A model generated the notes under the pieces. It did not search any database and was not told the origin of the DNA. It was given only the letters and a program-made list of their open reading frames with translations. Shown in pieces: positions 27,613 through 36,394 of a stretch of DNA of 64,000 nt (its first letter is position 1; each line of letters starts with the position of its first letter). The translations under genes and the position numbers were made by a program. The DNA lies in the NCBI RefSeq assembly GCF_902706195.1, contig NZ_CACSJO010000011.1:62001-126000 (forward strand). The letters are read 5' to 3'. This DNA is from Novosphingobium sp. 18050. Its GTDB lineage: Bacteria; Pseudomonadota; Alphaproteobacteria; Sphingomonadales; Sphingomonadaceae.

Positions 27613-28359
27613 ATGGCAGAAACCGAACAGCTCGATCTTACCACTCTGACGGTACAGCTCCTGAGTGCTTATGTGGCCAACAACAGCGTGGCGAGTACTG
27701 ACCTTGCAGGGCTGATCCAGACGACCAGGGCAGCGCTTGCCGGCCAGGTGGAACCCGAACCCGCGCCGGTGCCCGAATATGCCCCGGCCGTGACCGTGCG
27801 CAAGAGCCTGGCTTCGCGTGATCATCTGCTCAGCCTGATCGACGGCAAGCCGTACAAAACGCTCAAGCGCCACCTTGCCAGCCATGGCCTGACCCCCGCC
27901 GAATATCGGGAACGCTACAACCTGCCCAAGGACTATCCGATCGTGGCCCCGGCCTATTCGGAAATGCGCCGGGAAGTTTCCGTGCGCCTGGGCTTGGGCC
28001 GTCGTCCCACTTCCGCGTCGCCGGTGACCGCACCGACGCAGGAAGCTGCGCCCGCAGCCAAGGCGAAGGCTGCTCCGAAAACGAGCGCACCGAAGAAGCC
28101 GCGCGCAGCGAAGGTCAAGGTAACAGAGGCAAGCGCACCCCCCAAGGCCGAAGCGCCTATATCGACGGACGCTCCCGCAAAGACGCCGCGCGGCGAGGCA
28201 AAAACCGCCGCCAAGAGCGTATCTACGAGCGCGCCCGAACCTACGCCCCCGGCCGATGCACCCAAGTCTCGCTCGAAGAAGGCCCCGGCCGATGCCGCGG
28301 CAAAGCCGGCCGCACGGCGCGCCCGGATGGCGAGGCCAAAAAACGCACCTGAAGCCTGA
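27613..28359 (+). CDS. MucR/Ros-family regulator with basic Pro/Ala tail
   Basis: DNA-binding regulator of 248 residues. Residues 1-50 match the MucR N-terminus (LTVQLLSAYVANNSV, then DLAGLIQTTRAAL). Residues 68-130 match the Ros/MucR core: LKRHLASHGLTPAEYRERY, PKDYPIVAPAYSEMRR and LGLGRRP. Two oddities stand out. The usual zinc-ligand Cys before DGK is absent (LLSLIDGK), leaving no Cys in the finger. The last 115 residues are a low-complexity Lys/Ala/Pro tail resembling histone H1, much longer than in typical 130-150-residue MucR proteins. GGGAG before ATG 27613 fixes the start. Likely a nucleoid-associated or global regulator. Confidence 0.88.
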   Translation: MAETEQLDLTTLTVQLLSAYVANNSVASTDLAGLIQTTRAALAGQVEPEPAPVPEYAPAVTVRKSLASRDHLLSLIDGKPYKTLKRHLASHGLTPAEYRERYNLPKDYPIVAPAYSEMRREVSVRLGLGRRPTSASPVTAPTQEAAPAAKAKAAPKTSAPKKPRAAKVKVTEASAPPKAEAPISTDAPAKTPRGEAKTAAKSVSTSAPEPTPPADAPKSRSKKAPADAAAKPAARRARMARPKNAPEA

Positions 28360-28383
28360 GCGACAAGCGCTCCACACGTACCA

Positions 28384-28411
28384 GGGTAGGGCCCATTTTC
28401 GGGCCCTACCC
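28384..28411 (+). terminator. Terminator-like hairpin after the MucR-type gene
   Basis: GGGTAGGGCCC (28384-28394) and its exact complement (28401-28411) enclose a six-base loop ATTTTC, an 11-bp stem. It begins 25 bases after the MucR-family stop codon. There is no downstream T-tract, so it may need Rho or may act as an RNA-stability element. Confidence 0.65.
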
Positions 28412-28623
28412 AAGGTTGGGGCAAGTCTTCGCATGTATTGCGAAGCGCGTATAAATTTGTCGATGCGTAGATGTAGACAGTAGGCGAAAGCAGTCGCTCA
28501 GCTGCCCCTGCGCCGCCTCACCCGGCCATGACAACGCTTGTGGCATTTGCAATTGACGTAGCCTGTGTCCTCGCCACAAGCGGCTCGCACTGCCTGTAGA
28601 GGGCTGCACTGCCGAGGAACGCC

Positions 28624-30309
28624 ATGTCCAAGCACGATTCCGACCACCCAACGCCTTTCAATCCCGCCCCCCTGAAGGCTGACCGGCGCCAGTTCCTCGA
28701 GGGCCTGGCTGCACTAGGCGCAGCCGCTGCTGCAGGCGGCCCGGCCGCTGCTGCTCAGGCGCGGGAAACACACGGGAACCGCAAGGCCCCCGCCCGCCCG
28801 GTCAGCGACGCAAGGTTGCGCGAAGCGATTGACACGGTGGTGGTAATTTATGCCGAGAACCGCAGCTTCAACAATCTCTTCGCCGATTTCCCGGGGCTTG
28901 AGCAGCCACTTTCCTCCGTTCCCGCAGACCGCTCCATCCAGCGCGACCGCGACGGCAAACCATTCGACAAGCTGCCCAAGATCTGGGAAGGTCTGGTCCC
29001 GGACAAGCAAGTTGTCGAACACACCGAATACGCCATCGGACCGGACGACCTGCCGCTTCTGCCCAACGCACCCTTCGCGCTGAAGACCCCCGATGGCGAT
29101 CCACTGCCTCAGGGCGTGGTGACGCGCGATCTCGTTCATGCCTTCTACCAGAACCAGTGGCAGATCAACGGCGGACGCAACGACGGTTTCGTCGCCTGGG
29201 GTGATAGCGGCGCGCTGGTCATGGGGCATTACGGCGATAGCCGGGCGCAGCTGCGCCTGTGGCAGACCGCACGCGAATTCACGCTCTGCGACAACTTCTT
29301 CATGGGCGCGTTCGGCGGTTCGTTCCTCAACCACCAATACCTGATCGCCGCGCAGCCGCCTTTCTATCCCGATGCCGACAAGGGCCCGCCCGCCAAGAGC
29401 ATCGCCCAGATCGAGGGCGAAGACCCGGCCGGCATCCGGCTCAAGCTGGCAGCCAAGACGCCCGCCAGCGCGATGGACGGCCCTGCAAGCTTCGCGAGCA
29501 GCACCCTGACGCCCGACTTCTGGGCGGTCAACACCATGCTCCCGCCTTACGCGCCAACCTACCAGCTCGACCCCGCAAAGCCGGGTTATGCCGACTGGTC
29601 CAGCGGACACACGCTGCTGCCGCAGCAACACAAGACGATCGGCGATGTCCTTTCGGCGCGCGGGATCGGCTGGGCATGGTACGCTGGCGGCTGGAATGCG
29701 GCGCTGGGCGGCAAGGGCAACAACATGCAGTTCCCGTCGCGACCGAACTTCCAGCCTCACCACCAGCCGTTCAACTATTACGGCCGTTTCGCGCCGGGCA
29801 CGAAAGACCGCGAGGAGCACTTACGAGACGCCGGCGAAGGCAGCACCGCACGCACCAACCACTTCCTTGCCGATGCCGAAGCTGGGCGCCTGCCGGCCGC
29901 CAGCTTTTACAAGCCGCAGGGCAATCTCAACATGCACGCCGGCTACTCGGACATCGACGCCGGTGACCGACATCTTGCCGCCGTGATCGATGCCCTGCGC
30001 GCCAGCCCGCAGTGGGAGCGCATGATGATAGTCATCACCTTCGACGAGAACGGCGGATGGTGGGATCACGTCGCGCCGCCAAAGGGTGACCGCTGGGGGC
30101 CCGGCACGCGCATCCCCGCCGTCGTCGTCTCGCCCCACGCGCGCGGCGGAACGGTGGATCACACGATCTACGACACCGGATCGATCGCACGCTTCCTCAC
30201 CCGCCGCTTCGGGCTGGAGAAGTTGCCTGGCCTCCTCATGCGCGAAAAGGCCATGATCGCGGCGGGCGGCGTCGCCCCGGGCGATCTGACGGCGGCTCTC
30301 GACCTGTAA
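28624..30309 (+). CDS. Tat-exported acid phosphatase/phospholipase C-like phosphoesterase
   Basis: Exported phosphoesterase of 561 residues in the alkaline-phosphatase-like phospholipase C/AcpA superfamily. A twin-arginine signal (ADRRQFLEGLAALGAAAAAGG, residues 20-40) implies folded export with bound metal. The catalytic fold shows the start motif VVVIYAENRSFNNLF (about 73-87), where the AENRSF acidic residue and Asn bind metal, a mid HQYLIAAQ, and the C-terminal FDENGGWWDHVAPP typical of the family. The residues and length fit an acid phosphatase (AcpA) better than a haemolytic PLC, which has an extra C-terminal region. GAGGAA precedes the ATG. The role is probably phosphate scavenging. Confidence 0.88.
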   Translation: MSKHDSDHPTPFNPAPLKADRRQFLEGLAALGAAAAAGGPAAAAQARETHGNRKAPARPVSDARLREAIDTVVVIYAENRSFNNLFADFPGLEQPLSSVPADRSIQRDRDGKPFDKLPKIWEGLVPDKQVVEHTEYAIGPDDLPLLPNAPFALKTPDGDPLPQGVVTRDLVHAFYQNQWQINGGRNDGFVAWGDSGALVMGHYGDSRAQLRLWQTAREFTLCDNFFMGAFGGSFLNHQYLIAAQPPFYPDADKGPPAKSIAQIEGEDPAGIRLKLAAKTPASAMDGPASFASSTLTPDFWAVNTMLPPYAPTYQLDPAKPGYADWSSGHTLLPQQHKTIGDVLSARGIGWAWYAGGWNAALGGKGNNMQFPSRPNFQPHHQPFNYYGRFAPGTKDREEHLRDAGEGSTARTNHFLADAEAGRLPAASFYKPQGNLNMHAGYSDIDAGDRHLAAVIDALRASPQWERMMIVITFDENGGWWDHVAPPKGDRWGPGTRIPAVVVSPHARGGTVDHTIYDTGSIARFLTRRFGLEKLPGLLMREKAMIAAGGVAPGDLTAALDL

Positions 30310-30437
30310 GACTGGCTGCGGGGGGCGGACCGCAAAGTGCCGTCCCCGCGCCTCCTTCCATTCCCGCTGATGTAGGCCTGCGATGCCGTGCCCAAAAAGC
30401 GCCATGCGAAGATCGCGTAGCCCATCATCGCGCAGGT

Positions 30438-31455
30438 ATGGCAGCCCCTCAGGCGCCCATGAACCTGCCTGCCCGCCTTCAAAAGGCGCGGAGTGACAGG
30501 CACTTCACCCATGCAAATCCATGCCTTGCCGGAAAAACGTTCCGGCATGAACTCGCACCATGGACCTTTGGGCCGATCGCGACAATCAGGGTCCGTACCG
30601 CCGCGCTCACCTGGAGCATCCGCCAGCTGGAGGAAAGTCTGGGCCTTTCGCTGTTCGGCCGTGGCCCGTCCGGCATCCGCCCGACCGAAGCCTGCGAAAC
30701 GCTGGTCGTTCGCGCCCGGCTCATCGTCAACGAACACAACCGCCTTCTCGCAAAAGTGGAGCGAACCAACCGCTCGCAGGTGATCGTCGTAGGCGTTCAT
30801 CCGGTGCTGCTGAACAGCCAGTTTGCCCATACCGTGGCCGCCTTCCGCAAGCAGGAACCCACTGTCACCCTACGCGTGGTCGAGGCCTATAGCGCCGACC
30901 TCATTGCCCTGCTGCGGCGCGGAGAGCTGGATATTGCCTTCTCTGCGACACCGGACAGCGACGATGAAGAGATCGCCTTCGAACCGCTGCCTCGCCAGTA
31001 TTACTCGGTGTTCGCGCGCGCGGACCACAAGATCTTCGGCGAGATCGCGGACGGCGGCCCGATCGGCGAACATGCCTGAGGCCCGGCGGACACCCCCAAT
31101 ATCGCCGCAGGGCGCCCAGCGAGCACCCTACAGCACGACAATGCCAACATGGTGCTGGAACTCCTCAACCGCTTCGGCATGACCGAAAGCGTGGTGGCGG
31201 TGCGTTCAGCCTCAATGCACCTCATCCGCCGCATGGTGCTGGACGGCGGCCTGCTCGGCATGATCCCGGAAAGCCAGTTCGCCACCGAACTGCGTGACGG
31301 CACCGCAAGGCAACATCGACGGCCCACCGCTGAGCCTGCTGTGGATCGAAGGCGGTTATGAGACGCTGGCCCGGCGCCACCTGAAATCGGCCCTGCGCAT
31401 TATGCAAGCGCCGGAACGCCTCGAAATTATACCGGCATCGGATATCGCCGCATAA
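30438..31455 (+). pseudogene. Decayed LysR-family regulator
   Basis: A LysR gene with at least three lesions. The HTH begins abruptly at its second half (SIRQLEESLGLSLFGRGPSG), with the first helices missing. An in-frame TGA interrupts the effector domain at 31077-31079. After LRDGT near 31303 the reading moves to another frame and then continues as LSLLWIEGGYETLARRHL to the stop at 31453-31455. The remaining effector domain matches LysR proteins with good colinearity. It is not expected to make a functional repressor. Confidence 0.75.
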
Positions 31456-31605
31456 GGCTCGGTGCGGGGCGATAGAGCCTCGTTGTCACAGTTTAATATT
31501 GGTTCTCTGCTCCCACCGCGAAGCTCACCGGCGGACAGGCCTACTGGCGGGAGTAGGTATCCAGTTTCCCATCCCGCCTCCTTTTTGCCTGAAGCCTGAT
31601 CGAAC

Positions 31606-31757
31606 ACGGCGCAAAGTACCGCGCGGCAGCTCAGGCATGAGGATGTTCTGACAGCGCTCGCCGACCTGTTCCGAATAACGGCGGCGAATTTATCGCGACT
31701 GCCGGCCTGAAATGGCTGCAACAGATCGGCGTCAAGACGCTCTGCATCGCTCCCGGG
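31606..31757 (+). mobile_element. IS3-family transposase remnant (OrfB fragment)
   Basis: Two short frames match the DDE core of an IS3-family OrfB transposase. One is ARQLRHEDVLTALADLF (from 31621). After a deletion and frameshift the other is NGGEFIATAGLKWLQQIGVK, followed by TLCIAPG (31674-31757); the D-N-G-x-E-F motif has lost its Asp. No terminal inverted repeats or target duplications were recognised. The rest of 31456-31934 shows no gene. The fragment lies beside the decayed LysR gene. Confidence 0.7.
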
Positions 31758-31934
31758 GGCGCATTCTCGGCAGTAGCTGCCGCTAAAGATGGGGTGCGTG
31801 CCGAAACCGAGAGCCCGGTATCGGGCGAATGCTGCCGCCTGTCAGATTTTCAGAACGGGCGACGACGACGGGGCCAGTTCAATTTCTATTGAGACCAACC
31901 ACCGTCGCCGCGCCACCCCATTAAAGGCAGACTA

Positions 31935-32492
31935 TCAATTAGTGCGTTTATACTTCGCAATCATGCTCGCCAACCCACCGTTACCTTGGGCCTCGGCGAC
32001 TGAAGCTGCGGAACGGCCAGACGCATCTAGAATGTCCGGGTCTGCACCACTTTTAAGCAGCATTTCGATTTGCGCCGTGCGATCGAACAGCGACGCCATC
32101 ATCAACGCTGTCTGACCCGCCTTGTTACGGGCGTTGACGTCGCATTTCTCTTTCAACAAGCGCGCGGCGATCCGGTCGTCGCCCTTGAAGGCAACGCCCA
32201 TCTGTGCGGTATTGCCCTGCCCGAGATCAGGCTTGCATGCATCCGCTCCGGCTTTGATCAGAGCCTCCACCGCATCGGCCTGGCCGTTATAGGCCGCCAG
32301 GATCAACGGCGTGAACCCTCGCTCCTGGTAGCCGTTCACGTCGGCGCCATTCTCAACCAGGAGCGGGATCAGCTCTGTCCGTCCCAGTTTTGCCGCTTCG
32401 AAGAGCAACTCCTGCCGCCGCTCTTGCGGCGGCAGGGTCGTGGCTTGCGCAGGCGCGGAAGCCAGAAGGGATGCTACATACAGGGCAAGCAT
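31935..32492 (-). CDS. Exported ankyrin-repeat protein, catalase partner
   Basis: A protein of about 185 residues with a signal peptide (MLALYVASLLASAPAQA) and four ankyrin repeats, for example GFTPLILAAYNGQADAVEAL and GQTALMMASLFDRTAQIEML. It overlaps the catalase stop codon (TGATG), so it is translationally coupled. In Pseudomonas the periplasmic ankyrin AnkB is paired with catalase KatB and is needed for full catalase activity; the same pairing is inferred here. It probably acts in the periplasm as a scaffold or chaperone. Confidence 0.85.
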   Translation of the reverse strand: MLALYVASLLASAPAQATTLPPQERRQELLFEAAKLGRTELIPLLVENGADVNGYQERGFTPLILAAYNGQADAVEALIKAGADACKPDLGQGNTAQMGVAFKGDDRIAARLLKEKCDVNARNKAGQTALMMASLFDRTAQIEMLLKSGADPDILDASGRSAASVAEAQGNGGLASMIAKYKRTN

Positions 32493-34141
32493 CACTGCTT
32501 GCCTGCGTAACGGGCTTCCACTGCGGTCTGATACTCGGCAACCGCGCGGTCGACTTCGCTCATCTGCACATTGACGGCCTTGGCCAAGCGGGCGCCGAGA
32601 TCCTTGTCAGCCTGCGTGAAGTAGCTGACCATGATCACCCGGGTGCGAACCGAAGTCACCGCACCAAGGTCACCGGCAAGGTTCTTGACGAGGTCAGCCT
32701 TGTCCGCCGGCTTGAGCGAGCGATAGAACATGCCGGCCTGATCGAAGGGTTCGGTCTTCGAGATAGGCGCGGTCTGGACGATCGCATCGATCTTGTAAGG
32801 CGTGGGTGCAAACGCCGGGTCCACCGACTTGCCCTGCGCCACGGAGGGGAAATAGTTCACCTCGACCTTACCGGTCGCTGCGTCGAGCTGGCCGTCCTGG
32901 TAGTTGTTGACCACCGGAACGCGCGGGCGATTGACCGGCAGGTCCATTACGTTCGCACCGATGCGGTAGCGCTGGGTATCGGAATACGAGAACAGCCGCC
33001 CCTGGAGCATGCGGTCAGGCGAAGCCTCGACCCCCGGCACCATGTTGGCCGGTGCGAATGCCGACTGCTCGGTCCAGCGGAAGAAATTCTCGGGCACCTG
33101 GTTAAGCGTCATCTCGCCGACCTTGCGGAAGGGTGCATCCAACCATTCCTTGGTGTCGTCGAACGGATTGAAGGTCAGCTTGCCGAGTTCTTCCGCAGTC
33201 ATGGTCTGAACCATGAGATCCCATACCGGGAAGTCGCCAGCCGCGATGGTGCCGTACAAATCATCGGTCAGGTAGTTTGCCGGCGCCTTGGCGGCAGCGT
33301 CGCCGTTCAGGCTCTTGACGCCCTGGCGGCTGATCCAGCGAAACTTGGCGAACGTAACCTTGCCGTCCTTGTCAACGAGCTTGAACGCGTGGACGCCGTT
33401 GCCATCCATCGTGCGGTACGAAGCGGGCGTGCCCAGGTTCGAATAGACATGGACCAGCATGTTGGTCGCCTCAGGCGTGCCGGAAAAGAATTCGAACGAG
33501 CGGTTGGGATCCTGCTTGTTGGTCACCGGCGAAGGCTTGAGCGAGTGGATCATGTCGGGGAACTGGATCGCATCGCGGATGAAGAAGATCGGCAGGTTGT
33601 TACCGACGAGGTCCCAGTTGCCCTGGTCCGTGTAGAACTTGACCGCGAAGCCGTGCGGGTCGCGCATGCCTTCAGGCGAGCCCGAAGGGTGGATCACCGT
33701 CGAGAAACGAACGAACACCGGCGTTTCCTTGCCGGGCTGGCCGAAGAGCGAAGCCTTGGTTATGTCCGAAAGGTCCGCCGTCGCCCGGAAGACGCCCTGC
33801 GCGCCCGTACCGCGGGCGTGAACGACGCGTTCCGGCATACGCTCACGGTCGAACCGGGCCAGCTTTTCGATCAGCGTGGTGTCTTCAAGGAGAACCGGTC
33901 CGGTATCCCCGGCGGTGAGCGAATTACGATTGGAGCCGATCGGGGCGCCATTATCGCGGGTCATCTGCGGAACGGGTCCGCTGGGAGCGCTGGCCTGCGT
34001 CGGCGCCGGCTTGGGTGCGGCCATCGGCGCAGCAACGGTGGTCATGCGATCTTCGACCTGAGTAGCCGTCTGGCCAATTACCGGCGTGAACGGGGTAATC
34101 GAAATGGCAGTAGCAAGCAAAATGGTATTGGAACGCTTCAT
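32492..34141 (-). CDS. Periplasmic monofunctional haem catalase
   Basis: Catalase of 549 residues that breaks hydrogen peroxide into water and oxygen. An N-terminal signal peptide (about 1-25) and a Pro/Ala linker precede the core. The catalytic His is in ERVVHARGTGAQG (His108), the distal Asn in WDLVGNNLPIFFIRD, and the haem-ligand Tyr region is RLFSYSDTQRYRIG. The length fits the small-subunit clade with an exported leader, like KatB. First gene of a two-gene operon with the ankyrin protein. A 13-bp palindrome 64 bases upstream of the ATG may be an operator. An oxidative-stress role is inferred from the family. Confidence 0.95.
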   Translation of the reverse strand: MKRSNTILLATAISITPFTPVIGQTATQVEDRMTTVAAPMAAPKPAPTQASAPSGPVPQMTRDNGAPIGSNRNSLTAGDTGPVLLEDTTLIEKLARFDRERMPERVVHARGTGAQGVFRATADLSDITKASLFGQPGKETPVFVRFSTVIHPSGSPEGMRDPHGFAVKFYTDQGNWDLVGNNLPIFFIRDAIQFPDMIHSLKPSPVTNKQDPNRSFEFFSGTPEATNMLVHVYSNLGTPASYRTMDGNGVHAFKLVDKDGKVTFAKFRWISRQGVKSLNGDAAAKAPANYLTDDLYGTIAAGDFPVWDLMVQTMTAEELGKLTFNPFDDTKEWLDAPFRKVGEMTLNQVPENFFRWTEQSAFAPANMVPGVEASPDRMLQGRLFSYSDTQRYRIGANVMDLPVNRPRVPVVNNYQDGQLDAATGKVEVNYFPSVAQGKSVDPAFAPTPYKIDAIVQTAPISKTEPFDQAGMFYRSLKPADKADLVKNLAGDLGAVTSVRTRVIMVSYFTQADKDLGARLAKAVNVQMSEVDRAVAEYQTAVEARYAGKQ

Positions 34142-34205
34142 GGTAACTCTCCTAATGCCGGGCAGCTTTGCACCCTGGACGCCCTGCGCTCCAGCAGCAT
34201 AGGCT

Positions 34206-34218
34206 GATTACAGTAATC
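34206..34218 (-). promoter_or_regulatory. Palindrome upstream of the catalase gene
   Basis: GATTAC-A-GTAATC is a perfect 13-bp palindrome placed 65-77 bases before the catalase start, where an OxyR- or Fur-like regulator could bind. The sequence does not match a consensus I can name, so it is a candidate only. Confidence 0.35.
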
Positions 34219-34272
34219 GGGTAAAACGTTCATCCAGCAGCAAGTTTTCAGCACTGGATACTCGCAAGCCCG

Positions 34273-34343
34273 GGCGCCACCTCACAAACAGAACCCGGCG
34301 GATATGGCTCATATCCGCCGGGTTCTGTTTGTGAGGTGGCGCC
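34273..34343. repeat. Perfect 34-bp inverted repeat with 3-base loop
   Basis: Bases 34273-34306 (starting GGCGCCACCTCACAAACAG) are the exact reverse complement of 34310-34343, separated only by GCT. It would form a 34-bp uninterrupted hairpin in RNA or a cruciform in DNA. It lies between the catalase promoter region and the end of the mhp operon. No T-tract follows on either strand, and the length is far beyond an ordinary terminator. Confidence 0.95.
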
Positions 34344-34345
34344 TG

Positions 34346-34367
34346 GCGGATTTGGGCTCAAATCCGC
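34346..34367. repeat. Second hairpin, related loop sequence
   Basis: GCGGATTTG (34346-34354) pairs with CAAATCCGC (34359-34367) across a GGCT loop. It follows the 34-bp hairpin by two bases and resembles its tip, which has GGCGGATATG with loop GCT. The two may be diverged copies of one palindromic unit. Confidence 0.75.
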
Positions 34368-34379
34368 GAATGCCTTGAA

Positions 34380-34407
34380 GGCCGGCGATGTAGAATAATC
34401 GCCGGCC
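34380..34407 (-). terminator. Terminator-like hairpin after mhpE
   Basis: GGCCGGCGAT (34380-34389) pairs with ATCGCCGGCC (34398-34407) across an 8-base loop. It begins nine bases after the mhpE stop on the minus strand and is followed there by TTCAAGG. A probable end of the mhp operon, with a weak T-tract. Confidence 0.6.
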
Positions 34408-34415
34408 CTATATGC

Positions 34416-35447
34416 TCAGGCTGACTTTTCCTTCAGCATGTCGAGGGCTACGTCCACGATCATGTCCTCCTGTCCGCCCACCATCTTGCGGCGCCCCAGT
34501 TCGACGAGGATCGCACGCGTATCGATCCCATATTCCGCCGACGCTTTTTCGGCATGGCGCAGGAACGAGGAGTAGACCCCGGCATAACCGAGCGTAAGCG
34601 TTTCGCGATCGACGCGAACCGGCCGATCCTGAAGCGGGCGGACGAGTTCTTCGGCTGCATCCATCAGGGCATAGAGATCGGCGCCGTGGTTCCAGCCATA
34701 ACGGTCGGCGGCGGCGATGAAGACTTCGAGCGGAGCGTTGCCCGCACCGGCACCCATGCCGGCCAGGCTGGCATCAACCCGGACCGCGCCATTCTGCACG
34801 GCGACAATCGAATTGGCGACGCCAAGGCTGAGGTTGTGGTGAGCGTGGACACCGCGCTGCGTCTCCGGCTTCAAGACCCGGTCGTAGGCCTGAAGGCGGG
34901 CAGCATATTCATCCATGTTCATCGCGCCGCCGCTGTCGGTCACGTAGACACAATGCGCACCGTAGCTTTCCATCAGCTTGGCCTGCTGCGCGAGCGATTC
35001 CGGATCAGTCATGTGACCCATCATCAGGAAGCCAGAAACATCCATGCCGAGCGAGCGGGCATAATCGATATGCTGCCTGGAAACGTCTGCCTCGGTGCAA
35101 TGCGTCGCCACGCGAACCGAGCGTACACCCAGGTCATACGCATGCTTCAGGTCGTGGATCGTGCCGATACCCGGGAGCAGCAGCGTGGTGAGAACGCTAT
35201 GCTCCAGGACTTCCGCAACCGCGCCGATCCAGTCCCAATCAGTATGCGCGCCAAAGCCATAGTTGAACGAACTGCCGGACAGACCGTCGCCGTGGGCCAC
35301 TTCGATGGCATCGACCTTGGCGCGGTCGAGCGCCTTGGCGATCGCCTGCACCTGATCAAGCGTGTATTTGTGGCGCACGGCATGCATGCCGTCACGCAGC
35401 GTGACGTCCTGGATGTAAATCTTGTCGGCGATGGGATTGAAGGTCAT
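34416..35447 (-). CDS. mhpE: 4-hydroxy-2-oxovalerate aldolase
   Basis: Last enzyme of the meta-cleavage lower pathway, 343 residues. It cleaves 4-hydroxy-2-oxovalerate to pyruvate and acetaldehyde. The class II metal aldolase signature is seen in [18 protein letters not shown] (residues 9-26), with the metal Asp and acid/base His, and in [20 protein letters not shown]. The DRE-TIM barrel is followed by a C-terminal communication domain that in homologues docks to the acylating aldehyde dehydrogenase and channels acetaldehyde. It overlaps mhpF by four bases, consistent with that complex. Confidence 0.96.
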   Translation of the reverse strand: MTFNPIADKIYIQDVTLRDGMHAVRHKYTLDQVQAIAKALDRAKVDAIEVAHGDGLSGSSFNYGFGAHTDWDWIGAVAEVLEHSVLTTLLLPGIGTIHDLKHAYDLGVRSVRVATHCTEADVSRQHIDYARSLGMDVSGFLMMGHMTDPESLAQQAKLMESYGAHCVYVTDSGGAMNMDEYAARLQAYDRVLKPETQRGVHAHHNLSLGVANSIVAVQNGAVRVDASLAGMGAGAGNAPLEVFIAAADRYGWNHGADLYALMDAAEELVRPLQDRPVRVDRETLTLGYAGVYSSFLRHAEKASAEYGIDTRAILVELGRRKMVGGQEDMIVDVALDMLKEKSA

Positions 35448-36388
35448 GCTGCAGCTCCTTCACGAATATTCAGTGCGATCTTTTCAGCAGTTTTGAGCGC
35501 GGCCGAAGTCATGATGTCGAGGTTGCCTGCATAGGCCGGCAGGTAGTGGGCAGCGCCCTCTACTTCAAGGAAGACGCTAACCTTGATGCCCGTGAAGTAG
35601 CCGCCCATCTCGGGAATGTGCAGCGGCTGGTTGGAACCGATATGTTCGAACTGCACGGCCTGCTTCATGCGGTAGCCCGGCACATAACTCTGCACGTCCG
35701 CGACCATGGCTTCCACCGACTTGGCGATGGCATCAGTATCCGCCTCTTCGCACAGGCAGTAGACGGTATCGCGCATGATCAGCGGCGGTTCGGCCGGATT
35801 CAGCACGATGATCGCCTTGCCGCGTGTCGCACCGCCGACAGCCATGATCGCCTGGCTGGTGGTTTCGGTAAACTCGTCAATGTTGGCGCGGGTGCCCGGA
35901 CCTGCGCTCTTCGAAGCGATCGAGGCGATGATTTCGCCGTAATGGACCTTCGCCACGCGATTGATGGCCGCCACGATCGGAATTGTCGCCTGACCGCCGC
36001 ACGTCACCATGTTGACGTTGCGGGCATCGAGCGCGCTGTCACCATTTACTGCAGGCACGACGTAGGGACCGATAGCCGCTGGCGTCAGGTCGACGACATA
36101 TTTGCCGTGCTGCTGCAGGATTTCGTTGTTGCGCTTATGGGCGCCGGCCGAGGTCGCATCGAAGACGATGGCGATCTTGTCGAAATTGGGCATTTTGACG
36201 AGGCCGTCAATGCCCTCCGCCGTGATGGGAACGCCCATCCGTGCGGCGCGCTTGAGGCCATCGGATTCCGGATCGATGCCGACGAAGGCACCCATTTCCA
36301 GCGTTTCCGACAGCCGCATGATCTTGATCATCAGATCAGTGCCAATATTGCCCGATCCAATGATCGCGACGGGAATCTTACCGCTCAT
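35444..36388 (-). CDS. mhpF: Acetaldehyde dehydrogenase (acylating)
   Basis: Converts acetaldehyde with NAD and CoA to acetyl-CoA, 314 residues. The NAD-binding start [19 protein letters not shown] and the catalytic Cys in [14 protein letters not shown] (near residue 131) are present, as is [13 protein letters not shown] from the dimer region. The length matches DmpF/BphJ. It overlaps mhpE and lies six bases after mhpD, so the aldolase-dehydrogenase channelling pair is intact. Confidence 0.96.
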   Translation of the reverse strand: MSGKIPVAIIGSGNIGTDLMIKIMRLSETLEMGAFVGIDPESDGLKRAARMGVPITAEGIDGLVKMPNFDKIAIVFDATSAGAHKRNNEILQQHGKYVVDLTPAAIGPYVVPAVNGDSALDARNVNMVTCGGQATIPIVAAINRVAKVHYGEIIASIASKSAGPGTRANIDEFTETTSQAIMAVGGATRGKAIIVLNPAEPPLIMRDTVYCLCEEADTDAIAKSVEAMVADVQSYVPGYRMKQAVQFEHIGSNQPLHIPEMGGYFTGIKVSVFLEVEGAAHYLPAYAGNLDIMTSAALKTAEKIALNIREGAAA

Positions 36389-36394
36389 GTCCGT

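Noticed and set aside
32390..34207. 605-codon plus-strand open frame opposite the catalase
   Set aside because: Catalase motifs on the other strand are unmistakable; the plus frame lacks any domain.
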